NCBI RefSeq assembly: GCF_005405585.1
Contig: NZ_BJEQ01000021.1
Coordinates: 1 to 64,000, forward strand
Source: Agarivorans sp. Toyoura001
GTDB taxonomy: Bacteria > Pseudomonadota > Gammaproteobacteria > Enterobacterales > Celerinatantimonadaceae
Direction: 5' to 3'
Length of the DNA: 64,000 nucleotides
Part shown: piece by piece, positions 28,254 to 36,812 of the stretch
Position numbering within the stretch: the first letter of the stretch is position 1
How the letters are laid out: each line of letters starts with the position of its first letter
Program-made: the position numbers and the translations under genes
Notes under the pieces: generated by a model
The model's database searches: none
Told to the model about the DNA's origin: nothing
The model's input: only the letters and a program-made list of their open reading frames with translations

Positions 28254-29389
28254 TATTTGCCTAGTACATTAACTAAAAGCTCGTAGTACATGTCTGTAAG
28301 CTGTTCTAAATCAGCTACTTTTACGCACTCGTTGACTTTATGAATGGTGGCGTTAATTGGCCCAAGCTCTACCACTTGAGTACCCATTTTTGCAATGAAT
28401 CGACCATCTGAGGTACCACCAGTGGTGAGTAACTCGGGCGCTGTTTTAGCTACTTTAGTTACCGCTTCGCTAACCGCTGTTAGAAAGTCACCTTCTTCAG
28501 TTAAAAAAGGTTGGCCGTTATAGGTCCAATCAAGTTGGTAATCTAAACCGTGGCTATCAAAGATATTATGTACACGCTTCACAATGTCTTGGTCGGTAAG
28601 CTCAGTTGAATAGCGGAAGTTAAATTGTACGTCTAATTCGCCTGGAATAACGTTTGAAGCACCGGTACCCGAGTGAATGTTGGCAATTTGAAAACTGGTA
28701 GGTGGGAAAAATTGGTTACCGTTATCCCAGTGCATTGCTGCGAGTTCAGCCAAAGCCGGCGCCGCATCATGAATCGGGTTTTTAGCCAAATGAGGATAGG
28801 CAACATGGCCTTGAATACCCTTAACCGTAATATCACCAGTGAGTGAGCCACGACGGCCATTTTTAACAACATCACCTACGCGATGAGTAGAAGAAGGCTC
28901 GCCTACTAAACACATATCAATAATTTCGTTACGCGCCATTAATGTGTCTACCACGCGGGTAGTTCCATTGATAAATGGCCCTTCTTCATCAGACGTAATC
29001 AAGAAAGCGATAGAGCCTATATGATCGGGGTAATCTGCTACAAATCGTTCGGTAGCAACAACCATTGCGGCTAGCGAACCTTTCATATCTGCTGCACCGC
29101 GGCCATGTAATACGCCATCAATAACCGTTGGCTCAAAAGGGGGGGTATGCCATTTTTCTGCAGGGCCAGGTGGTACTACATCTGTGTGGCCAGCAAAGCA
29201 AAATAGCGGGCCAGTGTTGCCTCTGCGCGCCCACATATTGGTGGTATCTTCAAATACCATTTCTTCGATGTTAAAACCTGCAGGGCTTAGGCGGTCAGCC
29301 ATCAATTTTTGGCAATCACAATCTTCAGGGGTCACTGATGGACGGCTGATGAGATCTTTGGCTAAATGTAAAACGGGGCTATCAGACAT
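28253..29389 (-). CDS. dapE: Succinyl-diaminopimelate desuccinylase
   Basis: Zinc hydrolase of the lysine/meso-DAP pathway, converting N-succinyl-LL-DAP to LL-DAP. The 378 residues carry His68 and Asp70 ([11 protein letters not shown]), RGAADMKG, the catalytic Glu in [16 protein letters not shown] and the C-terminal NATIHKVNE. It begins 5 bases after yffB, as in E. coli, and is coupled to an M15 peptidase downstream. It supplies DAP for peptidoglycan, giving this operon a cell wall theme. Confidence 0.97.
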   Translation of the reverse strand: MSDSPVLHLAKDLISRPSVTPEDCDCQKLMADRLSPAGFNIEEMVFEDTTNMWARRGNTGPLFCFAGHTDVVPPGPAEKWHTPPFEPTVIDGVLHGRGAADMKGSLAAMVVATERFVADYPDHIGSIAFLITSDEEGPFINGTTRVVDTLMARNEIIDMCLVGEPSSTHRVGDVVKNGRRGSLTGDITVKGIQGHVAYPHLAKNPIHDAAPALAELAAMHWDNGNQFFPPTSFQIANIHSGTGASNVIPGELDVQFNFRYSTELTDQDIVKRVHNIFDSHGLDYQLDWTYNGQPFLTEEGDFLTAVSEAVTKVAKTAPELLTTGGTSDGRFIAKMGTQVVELGPINATIHKVNECVKVADLEQLTDMYYELLVNVLGK

Positions 29390-29394
29390 GTAAA

Positions 29395-29760
29395 TTACGC
29401 TTCCGGAAAAAAGAGTTGTTGGTAAAGATCGGCTTTAAAGCCTAGAGTGAAATTTTGCTCTACTTGCAGCAAGGGGCGTTTTATCATTGCCGGAAACTGC
29501 TCTAGTAGATCAATCGCAGCGCTTTCGTCTAAACCCGCTTTTTGCTCATCACTTAGTTGTCGGTAAGTGGTACCGCGTTTATTGAGTACAGCTTCCCAAC
29601 CCAACAGTTTGCACCACTGGCCAATTTGTTGTTTAGTGACTCCGTCTTTACGGTAGTCGTGGAAGGTAAATTCGATGTTGTGTTCGCTTAACCAACGGCG
29701 GGCTTTTTTTATTGTGTCGCAGTTGGGGATGCCGAACATAACGATATTAGACGCTGACAT
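29395..29760 (-). CDS. yffB: ArsC-family reductase YffB
   Basis: 121-residue thioredoxin-fold protein of the Spx/MgsR-YffB branch of the ArsC family: [17 protein letters not shown] with a single active-site Cys, then [24 protein letters not shown] and IKRPLLQ. In E. coli YffB lies directly before dapE in the same orientation, as here. A GSH-dependent thiol reductase role has been proposed for the family; not testable from sequence. Confidence 0.9.
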   Translation of the reverse strand: MSASNIVMFGIPNCDTIKKARRWLSEHNIEFTFHDYRKDGVTKQQIGQWCKLLGWEAVLNKRGTTYRQLSDEQKAGLDESAAIDLLEQFPAMIKRPLLQVEQNFTLGFKADLYQQLFFPEA

Positions 29761-29870
29761 GTAAGTTCCCTTTTTATATTTTGGCTAAGAATACCAGAGC
29801 TAGCAGTAAAGCTCATTGGGCAATTAAGTTTAAGCGGGGAAATAAATTAACATCAGTAAATTTAAGGCAA

Positions 29871-29900
29871 AAAAAACCACGCAATTAAGCGTGGTTTTTA
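29871..29900 (-). terminator. Terminator of the pts operon
   Basis: AAACCACGC (29874-29882) pairs with GCGTGGTTT (29889-29897). On the minus strand the stem runs into a T run. It stands 18 bases past the crr stop. Confidence 0.92.
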
Positions 29901-29914
29901 ACAGTAGCGAGCGC

Positions 29915-30424
29915 TTACTTAATAATAGTAAGTACTGGCGTTTCGGCAATGGTGACAGAGCCTGATTTTTTCACTAACTCTTTAATCTCATCCATGTTAG
30001 AGATTACCACTGGAGTAAGCGTTGATTTTGCTTTTTCTTCTAGCAAGGCTAAATCAAACTCGATGATAACATCACCTTGTTTAACGTCTTGACCTTCAGA
30101 TGCGATACGGGTGAAACCTTCGCCTTTCAGCTCAACTGTATCAATACCAAAGTGAACGAACATCTCGATACCGTCAGTTGATTCCAACGAAAATGCATGG
30201 TTAGTTTCGAAAATTTTACCAATGGTCCCATCACAAGGTGCAACCATTTTGTTGCCGGTAGGTTTAATCGCGATGCCATCACCAACGATTTTTTCAGCAA
30301 ATACTACATCAGGCACTTCTTCAATAGGAACAATTTCGCCAGATAGTGGGGCGATAATATCGATACCGCTTTTGCTTGAACTATCATCTGAAACCATTTT
30401 CTTGAATTTGTCGAATAGACCCAT
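29915..30424 (-). CDS. crr: PTS glucose-specific enzyme IIA
   Basis: Cytoplasmic phosphocarrier that takes phosphate from HPr and, depending on its state, stimulates adenylate cyclase or blocks non-PTS permeases. The 169 residues equal the E. coli length. Both active-site histidines are seen: His76 ([10 protein letters not shown]) and His91 ([13 protein letters not shown]), the latter being the phosphorylated one. It is the last gene of ptsH-ptsI-crr, 44 bases after ptsI, with GGAGCG as ribosome site. Confidence 0.97.
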   Translation of the reverse strand: MGLFDKFKKMVSDDSSSKSGIDIIAPLSGEIVPIEEVPDVVFAEKIVGDGIAIKPTGNKMVAPCDGTIGKIFETNHAFSLESTDGIEMFVHFGIDTVELKGEGFTRIASEGQDVKQGDVIIEFDLALLEEKAKSTLTPVVISNMDEIKELVKKSGSVTIAETPVLTIIK

Positions 30425-30468
30425 TGTGGCGCTCCTAAATTCTTATGTATTGTGCAGTTGCAACTATC

Positions 30469-32196
30469 TTAACAGACGGAATTTTGTTTAACAAAAGTGT
30501 CAACTAACGTTTCAATCTCAGCGGCTGTAGGCAGCGCTAATGCTTGGTCGGCTAATTGCTTCACTTCAGCATAATTTGAATTACGGATCAGTTTTTTGAT
30601 CCGAGGTATAGAAATGGCACTCATTGAAAATTCATCCAGTCCCATACCCATTAATAACAAAGTAGCGGTTTCATCACCGGCTAATTCACCACACATGCCT
30701 GTCCACTTGCCTGCAGCATGAGACGCGTCGATAACCTGTTTAATCAGAGTTAACACCGCTGGAGACATTGGGTTGTATAGCGCAGAAATAAGTTCGTTAC
30801 CTCGGTCAACCGCTAGAGTGTACTGAGTTAAGTCGTTGGTTCCAATACTAAAGAAGTCTACTTCCTTAATTAAATGGTGAGCAATAGCTGCAGCTGCCGG
30901 TGTTTCAACCATTACACCCACTTCAACGTCTTCATCGTAAGCAATACCTGCTTGGCGAAGATCAGCTTTAAGGGTATCTAGTACGCCGTTAAGTTTGCGG
31001 ATTTCTTCAACCGACACAATCATCGGGAACATAATACGCACTTTACCAAACGCAGAGGCGCGAAGCAGCGCACGCAACTGTGCGTTCATAATCTCTTCAC
31101 GGTCGAAAAAGATACGAATGGCGCGCCAGCCCAGGAATGGGTTCATTTCTTTTGGAAGATCTAAGTAAGGCAGATCTTTGTCGCCACCAATATCCATAGT
31201 ACGGATAATAACAGGGTGGCCTTGCATTGCTTCTACAACGGCTTTGTATGCTTCAAACTGCTCATCTTCAGTTGGCAGAGAATCGCGGTCCATAAACAAG
31301 AACTCTGTGCGGTAAAGACCAACACCTTCTGAACCGTTGCGATGTGCACCGTCTACATCTTTAATGGTACCAATGTTGGCACATACTTCTATTTGGTGAC
31401 CGTCTAAAGAGATCGCCGGTAAGTCTTTTAACTTGGCTAACTCAGCTTTCTCATCCAAGTAGGCTTGCTGGCGCTGCTTATAAGTGGCTAACTGTTCATC
31501 GCTGGGATTAATTACTACTTCGTTATTGATGGCGTCTAACGCAATAGTGTCGCCATTTTTCACTTGCTGAGTAATATCGTTAGTACCCACAATTGCGGGT
31601 AACTCTAATGAGCGAGCCATGATTGAGGTGTGCGAAGTTCGTCCGCCGATATCGGTAACAAAACCCAGCACTTTATCGAGGTTTATTTGTGCTGTTTCAG
31701 ACGGCGTTAAATCATTAGCTACCAATACCACTTCTTCAGTGATAGTGCTAAGCGACACGATTTCGATACCGAGAATGTTTTTAACTAAACGCGAACCAAT
31801 ATCGCGGAAGTCGGTCGCACGCTCTTTTAAATAGGGGTCATCTAATTCGGCTAGCATTTGCGCATTTTGCTCAATAATGGTGTGAGCGGCTTTGTCTGCA
31901 CTAGCCAAATTGTCTTTGATGCAGGCTAGAATTTCTTCTTCAAGCTCTTCATCTTCTAACAACATGATATGGCCTTCGAAGATTGCTTCTTTCTCTTCGC
32001 CGAAGGTTTTACCTGCCATTTGTTTAATTTCTTCGAGCTGCGCCGACGTTTTGTTTCTGCCGTCGAAAAAGCGTTGTACTTCGCTGTCTACTTGCGCTGC
32101 ATCGATCTTTGCTTGATTAATAACTACTGCTTGCTCAGCAAGTAATAGTGCTTTACCAAATGAAATTCCTGGAGATGCCAGAATACCTGAAATCAT
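30469..32196 (-). CDS. ptsI: PTS enzyme I (PEP-protein phosphotransferase)
   Basis: Accepts phosphate from phosphoenolpyruvate and passes it to HPr. The 575 residues (E. coli also 575) contain the phospho-histidine loop [12 protein letters not shown], the PEP-binding segment [14 protein letters not shown] and the active-site Cys in [11 protein letters not shown]. It begins 47 bases after ptsH. Conserved cysK-ptsHI-crr order as in E. coli. Confidence 0.98.
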   Translation of the reverse strand: MISGILASPGISFGKALLLAEQAVVINQAKIDAAQVDSEVQRFFDGRNKTSAQLEEIKQMAGKTFGEEKEAIFEGHIMLLEDEELEEEILACIKDNLASADKAAHTIIEQNAQMLAELDDPYLKERATDFRDIGSRLVKNILGIEIVSLSTITEEVVLVANDLTPSETAQINLDKVLGFVTDIGGRTSHTSIMARSLELPAIVGTNDITQQVKNGDTIALDAINNEVVINPSDEQLATYKQRQQAYLDEKAELAKLKDLPAISLDGHQIEVCANIGTIKDVDGAHRNGSEGVGLYRTEFLFMDRDSLPTEDEQFEAYKAVVEAMQGHPVIIRTMDIGGDKDLPYLDLPKEMNPFLGWRAIRIFFDREEIMNAQLRALLRASAFGKVRIMFPMIVSVEEIRKLNGVLDTLKADLRQAGIAYDEDVEVGVMVETPAAAAIAHHLIKEVDFFSIGTNDLTQYTLAVDRGNELISALYNPMSPAVLTLIKQVIDASHAAGKWTGMCGELAGDETATLLLMGMGLDEFSMSAISIPRIKKLIRNSNYAEVKQLADQALALPTAAEIETLVDTFVKQNSVC

Positions 32197-32243
32197 AACC
32201 TACACCTATTTAGTTGAACTTGTTAAAGGATTGTAAAAAAGAC

Positions 32244-32501
32244 TTATTCAAGTTCATCCATTAACGCAACTAGCTTTTCAACGGCTGCTGTTTCGTCTTC
32301 ACCTTCAGCACGAATAACAACGCTAGTGCCTTTAGTTAGGCCTAGGGTTTGTAGTTTGAACAAGCTTTTAGCGCTTGCAGATTTACCATTGCTTTCTACT
32401 ACGATGTCGCTAGAAAATGCTTTGGCTTCTTTAACGAATTGAGCCGCAGGGCGAGTATGAAGACCATTTTCTGCAGTGATAACAACACTTTTCTCAAACA
32501 T
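32244..32501 (-). CDS. ptsH: Phosphocarrier protein HPr
   Basis: Small phosphocarrier of the sugar phosphotransferase system. Starting at ATG 32501 the protein is 85 residues, the canonical HPr length, with phospho-acceptor His15 ([12 protein letters not shown]) and Ser46 ([10 protein letters not shown]). GAGGAA lies 8 bases upstream; an in-frame TTG at 32516 is the only longer option and is not needed. First gene of the pts operon, with a 400-base regulatory gap before it. Confidence 0.98.
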   Translation of the reverse strand: MFEKSVVITAENGLHTRPAAQFVKEAKAFSSDIVVESNGKSASAKSLFKLQTLGLTKGTSVVIRAEGEDETAAVEKLVALMDELE

Positions 32502-32865
32502 ACGAACATTCCTCAAATTTAAATTATGTCGTCTAAAGATTGATATAAGCTTAGACGTTTATTAGTAAAACGTTTTCGTGAAAAAAATAACGCATATCGC
32601 GAGCGATAAGTTTAACCTGCGTCAAATTTTCAGGCTAAGTTGTACTGTGTTACGTTAAATTACATAGCTTGTTAGCTATTAAGTATATGTAATTATTGTA
32701 TTTATACTAATTTGTCGAAGTGAACAATGTATCTGTTTTGATACCTTTTGTTACAAACAGATACATTGTAAAGCTCAGTTTTCAGCGGTTTTGAGTATAG
32801 TTTTTGCGTTTTTGTTGCACAAGTCGTCTTGGTTAATTTTCTATGGAAATAAAGTTTCTCTTGCA
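32502..32865 (-). promoter_or_regulatory. Long leader/promoter region of ptsHI-crr
   Basis: Gene-free region between ptsH and the cysK terminator. Near ptsH is an interrupted palindrome (CGTCTAA at 32530-32536, TTAGACG at 32551-32557) and a symmetrical AAAACGTTTT (32567-32576), which resembles the centre of Cra (FruR) sites; E. coli ptsH is a Cra and CRP target. Further out is the 15-bp inverted repeat described separately. No clear CRP site or unambiguous -35/-10 pair was found. Confidence 0.45.
32724..32769. repeat. 15-bp inverted repeat upstream of ptsH
   Basis: ACAATGTATCTGTTT (32724-32738) is exactly complementary to AAACAGATACATTGT (32755-32769), with 16 bases between. A further GATAC and the small palindrome TTTGTTACAAA lie in the loop. 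No A/T run follows on either strand, so it is more like an operator or a cruciform than a terminator. Confidence 0.75.
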
Positions 32866-32898
32866 AAAAAAAAGCGACCCATCACAGGATCGCTTTTT
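32866..32898 (-). terminator. Terminator of cysK
   Basis: AAAAAGCGACCC and GGATCGCTTTTT form a stem with one mismatch around ATCACA. It lies about 22 bases downstream of the cysK stop on the minus strand and ends in a T run. Confidence 0.85.
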
Positions 32899-32919
32899 AT
32901 CGCTTGCTTTGAGAAATAT

Positions 32920-33888
32920 TTACTGAACGTTCTCTTGTTCAGTAAAGGTGTCAGCAAACAAAGCACTTGATAGGTAGCGCTCGCCAGAACTTGGCAGAAT
33001 AACAACGATGTTTTTATCTGCATACTCTGGTTTTTCAGCAATGCGATTCGCTGCTACAACTGCCGCACCAGAAGAGATACCAGCCAAAATGCCTTCTTCT
33101 TCCATTAAGCGCTGAGCCATTGCAATCGCGTCTTCATTGGTGACTTGCTCAACCACGTCAACCATTTCCAAATCTAGGTTACCAGGGATGAAACCTGCAC
33201 CAATACCTTGGATTTTATGTGGACCAGGCGTTAAGTCTTCACCCGCTTTAGCTTGAGCAATTACCGGTGAATCTACTGGTTCAACAGCAACAGAAGTAAT
33301 GTTTTTACCTTGCTCTAGCTTAATGTAACGGCTAACACCTGTAATAGTGCCACCCGTACCAACACCGGCTACCAATACGTCAATCTCACCATCGGTATCT
33401 TCCCAAATTTCTGGGCCTGTGGTTTTTTCGTGGATCTCTGGGTTAGCTGGGTTATCAAATTGGCCCAGTAAAACATATTTTTCTGGGTTGCCATCGCGAA
33501 TTTCTTCAGCTTTGCCAATAGCGCCTTTCATACCTTTAGCGCCTTCAGTCAATACTAAGTTGGCACCAAGTGCTTTCAGTAACTTACGGCGTTCTAGGCT
33601 CATGGTGTTAGGCATGGTTAGGGTAATTGGGTAACCGCGAGACGCAGCAACAAACGCAAGTGCAATACCGGTGTTACCGCTAGTTGGTTCAATGATTTCT
33701 TTACCTGGACCCAACAAGCCTTTTTTCTCTGCATCCCATACTAGGTTTGCGCCAATACGACACTTAACACTGAAGCTTGGGTTACGGCTTTCTACTTTAG
33801 CTAATACGTTGCCTTTACTTACACGATTAAGGCGAACTAGCGGAGTACGACCGATAGTCAGGGAATTGTCTTCATAAATCTTACTCAT
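32920..33888 (-). CDS. cysK: Cysteine synthase A
   Basis: PLP enzyme that makes cysteine from O-acetylserine and sulfide. The 322 residues show the PLP lysine Lys42 ([14 protein letters not shown]), the PLP phosphate loop [14 protein letters not shown] and the substrate-binding TSGNTG. It is the CysK rather than CysM type by its SVKCR context and by linkage to ptsH and cysZ. No CysB site was identified in the 290-base gap upstream. Confidence 0.97.
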   Translation of the reverse strand: MSKIYEDNSLTIGRTPLVRLNRVSKGNVLAKVESRNPSFSVKCRIGANLVWDAEKKGLLGPGKEIIEPTSGNTGIALAFVAASRGYPITLTMPNTMSLERRKLLKALGANLVLTEGAKGMKGAIGKAEEIRDGNPEKYVLLGQFDNPANPEIHEKTTGPEIWEDTDGEIDVLVAGVGTGGTITGVSRYIKLEQGKNITSVAVEPVDSPVIAQAKAGEDLTPGPHKIQGIGAGFIPGNLDLEMVDVVEQVTNEDAIAMAQRLMEEEGILAGISSGAAVVAANRIAEKPEYADKNIVVILPSSGERYLSSALFADTFTEQENVQ

Positions 33889-34180
33889 TGAAACGTCCTT
33901 TTTAGGTTAATACGCTTGCTACAATCAGTGGTTATTAGCACTAAGCAGCATCACTGTTATTACTAGCATAACGCGCGATTTGCGAAGGGGAAGTAACGTT
34001 TATTTATAACGTTATGTAATTAAGAGATAAATTGATATGCCCTGATGCACAGACATGTTTACTTTTTGTGACGCTAAATAAGTGAGTTGTCGGGCGAGTT
34101 TTTCTAGCACGTATTAAAATTAGTTATAGTATAAACCTATAGCGAACATGGAATTAACGTAGACAAAAGGGCAAAGCTAA

Positions 34181-35656
34181 ATGGTTAAAGTCGCTCGATT
34201 AGCTAGCAAACATTGGATTGTGGCATTGGTATTGTTTTCTATTTATGGCATTCAAGTGTGCCCTTTTTTAGAAGCACAAACCCCGTTGCAATTGTTGTTA
34301 CCTATCGTGCTGGGCTTTATGTTTACCTTGTTATTACGCCGTATTTTCTGTTTGCGGATTGAGAGAAAAGCCAAAGAGTTACAAGTAGCGGCTCAATTTA
34401 AACTCGATCTGGCCTTATTCATGTTCATTAGCGTGATAGTGGTGACGTATAACAGCCTAATGTTTGAACCTCCTTGGGAGTCAAACTTAAAAGTAATCAT
34501 GGGCTTAAGCGCATTGGGTTTCTATATCGCTGCCGATTTGGCGTTACTTAAAGAATGGCAAATAGCCTTAGAGTTAGAGGAAACGCAGCAACACTTGGCC
34601 ATTCAGGCACAGGGCTTTGCTGTGGGGAGAAAGCTTTCAGTATTTGCAATAAGCAGTGCCTTTGTTTTAGCGGGTGTTATCTTTTTGGTGATTAATAAAG
34701 ATTTGGAGTGGCTGGTTATGGTGGGCAGCGAGCGCTACCCCCTGCCGCTTGCTCAGCGATACATTGTTACTGAGTTAGCCTTTGTATTGGCGGTGGTAAT
34801 GGCTTACGTTATTAGAGTGATTTTTTCTTACTCAAGAAACTTACAGCGGTTATTAGAGAATCAAAATAACAGCTTAGCGATGGTCCAAAATGGTCAACTG
34901 GATACGCAAGTTACCGTTAGCAGTAACGATGAGTTTGGCATTATTGCTCAGCGTACCAACACTATGATTAGCAGCTTGCAGCGCAGCACCCATTCTTTGC
35001 ATCAAACTCGTGATATTGCTATTCACAGCCTTGCTTCGTTGGCGGAAACCCGTGACAACGAAACCGGCGCCCATATTTTGCGTACTCAATATTACGTGAA
35101 AGCTTTAGCCGAAGAACTGAAACACCAGCCAGGGTTTGTTGAGCTACTCACAGAGCAAAATATAGAATTGATTTATAAATCTGCACCCTTGCACGACATT
35201 GGCAAGGTAGGGATCCCTGATGCGATTTTGCTGAAACCTGGCAAGTTAGACGATGAGCAATGGTTGGTTATGCGCCAGCATCCACAAATAGGCGCTAATG
35301 CATTGGCTGAAGCTGAGCGTCATTTTGGCAGTGAAGATGCGGCGTTTTTAAAGTTTGCTAAAGAAATTGCTTTATCTCACCACGAGAAATGGGATGGTAG
35401 CGGCTACCCGCATGGAGCTGCAGGCAGTGATATACCGCTAAGTGCGCGATTAATGGCCTTAGCCGATGTATACGATGCCTTAATCAGTAAGCGGGTGTAC
35501 AAGCCTGCGTTTTCTCACGAGAAGGCTAAGCAAATAATATTGGAAGGCAAGGGCAAGCATTTTGACCCAGCAGTGGTAGAGGCGTTTTGCCGTTGCGAGC
35601 AGCAATTTGTAGGGATTGCTGCTCAGTACCAAGACAAACCAGGACAAGCAGCTTAG
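34181..35656 (+). CDS. Membrane-bound HD-GYP c-di-GMP phosphodiesterase
   Basis: 491 residues: a membrane sensor region with about six helices (residues 10-28, 35-52, 70-90, 100-118, 150-170, 195-215), a HAMP-like linker (NNSLAMVQNGQLDTQVTVSSNDEFG), then a complete HD-GYP domain (HDIGKVGIPDAILLKPGKL, SHHEKWDGSGYPHGAAGSDIPLSAR, ADVYDALISKRVYK). It is expected to degrade c-di-GMP in response to a membrane signal. ATG 34181 follows AAAAGGG. It sits between cysK and cysZ, two genes adjacent in E. coli, so it looks like an insertion in that block. Confidence 0.92.
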   Translation: MVKVARLASKHWIVALVLFSIYGIQVCPFLEAQTPLQLLLPIVLGFMFTLLLRRIFCLRIERKAKELQVAAQFKLDLALFMFISVIVVTYNSLMFEPPWESNLKVIMGLSALGFYIAADLALLKEWQIALELEETQQHLAIQAQGFAVGRKLSVFAISSAFVLAGVIFLVINKDLEWLVMVGSERYPLPLAQRYIVTELAFVLAVVMAYVIRVIFSYSRNLQRLLENQNNSLAMVQNGQLDTQVTVSSNDEFGIIAQRTNTMISSLQRSTHSLHQTRDIAIHSLASLAETRDNETGAHILRTQYYVKALAEELKHQPGFVELLTEQNIELIYKSAPLHDIGKVGIPDAILLKPGKLDDEQWLVMRQHPQIGANALAEAERHFGSEDAAFLKFAKEIALSHHEKWDGSGYPHGAAGSDIPLSARLMALADVYDALISKRVYKPAFSHEKAKQIILEGKGKHFDPAVVEAFCRCEQQFVGIAAQYQDKPGQAA

Positions 35657-35949
35657 TCGGTGTAAACCACTATAGACACCCGGTAACGGTCCCGTTTTGG
35701 GCTACGCTCTACGGTGTACACGGAGTAGTGGGTCGCGTTTAGCGTGGCGGCCCATTCCACGGCGTCTTTTTCTGCAAGATCTAAATCTAACTCACTTAAA
35801 AAGGTTTTTTGCGCCACTTTACTTAAGTTCATCTCTTTGGCGTCGCCGTAAGATATTTTTTGTAAGACAGTGTTAGCCATTACAGAGTGTGTGCCCAGTA
35901 CACTTAGGCTTAACAACAGGCCTGATAATAAAAATGATTTTGCTTTCAT
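35653..35949 (-). CDS. Small exported DUF1471-like protein
   Basis: About 98 residues with a signal peptide (SFLLSGLLLSLSVLGTHSVMA-NTV). The mature part (ISYGDAKEMN ... LNATHYSVYTVERSPKRDRYRVSIVVYTD) resembles the DUF1471/BhsA-YhcN fold linked to stress and biofilm responses; this is a tentative match. ATG 35949, with GAGGA 9 bases upstream, lies just after the cysZ stop, so the two are one operon. It overlaps the convergent HD-GYP gene by 4 bases at the 3' end. Confidence 0.75.
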   Translation of the reverse strand: MKAKSFLLSGLLLSLSVLGTHSVMANTVLQKISYGDAKEMNLSKVAQKTFLSELDLDLAEKDAVEWAATLNATHYSVYTVERSPKRDRYRVSIVVYTD

Positions 35950-35950
35950 G

Positions 35951-36709
35951 TTATTTTTCCTCAACCAGCTGCTTGCGATAAACATCAACCCAAATCGCAG
36001 TGGCACCACATACGGCTACCGGCATAATAATTAAATTTAATAAAGGTACGGTACTACAAAATAAAACGATCGCTCCAAAACCACTGTTACGAATTCGATC
36101 CTGTTTTAGATGGTCACGCATTGTGTCGAAGGGAATGCGATGGTTATCAAAAGGATAATCAATGTACTGGATACTCATCATCCAGGCGGTAAATAAAAAC
36201 CACAAAACAGGTGCGACGGTTTGGCCAATCGCAGGGATTAAAAACAACAATAGCAGCCCAAGTGCTTTAGGGAGCCAGTACCATAGTTTTTGCAATTCAC
36301 GAGAGAAAATTCGCGGTAAGTCTTTGATTAAATCAACGAAAGACATATCGTCAACTTTTTTTCCGCTTAGGTGTAATTCTACTTTTTCGGCCAGTAAACC
36401 GTTAAACGGCGCGGCTATCCAGTTACCAATAATGCTAAAGGTAAAACCAAACACCATTAAAATCGCAATTATGGCGCTTGGCCAAATTAACCAACTTAAC
36501 CAATCTAACCAGCTTGGTAGGTAATCCATTATTTGTTGTACCCAGCCACCGAGCTGTTGGTACAAAAAGACAAACGCGCCACCAAATAACAAGATGTTAG
36601 CTAACAGGGGAATCATTACAAATAGTCGCAAACCGGGTTGAGTAATTAATTGAAAACCTTGTGCGATGTATGAAATTCCGCTGCGAGAGGCTAGCGAACT
36701 CTGCGTCAT
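35951..36709 (-). CDS. cysZ: Sulfate transporter CysZ
   Basis: Inner-membrane sulfate uptake protein, 252 residues, with at least four hydrophobic segments (LFVMIPLLANILLFGGAF, IWPSAIIAILMVFGFTF, LGLLLLFLIPAIGQTVAPVLWFLFTA, FGAIVLFCSTVPLLNLIIMPVAV) and the family stretch GNWIAAPFNGLLAEKVE plus QYIDYPFDNHRI. In E. coli cysZ lies between cysK and zipA. Here it diverges from smc by about 100 bases. Confidence 0.94.
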   Translation of the reverse strand: MTQSSLASRSGISYIAQGFQLITQPGLRLFVMIPLLANILLFGGAFVFLYQQLGGWVQQIMDYLPSWLDWLSWLIWPSAIIAILMVFGFTFSIIGNWIAAPFNGLLAEKVELHLSGKKVDDMSFVDLIKDLPRIFSRELQKLWYWLPKALGLLLLFLIPAIGQTVAPVLWFLFTAWMMSIQYIDYPFDNHRIPFDTMRDHLKQDRIRNSGFGAIVLFCSTVPLLNLIIMPVAVCGATAIWVDVYRKQLVEEK

Positions 36710-36812
36710 TGTTGTGATCCCTCGTTTGTTTATGGACGCCTATATTACAAAGCGTTGATAGCTCTGGTAAAGTCTTGCTTTACAATAGCAACAAATTAAA
36801 GCAAACCAGTTT

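Noticed and set aside
32502-32865. CRP site before ptsH
   Set aside because: TGTGTTACGTTAAATTACATA was considered but only one half-site is reasonable.
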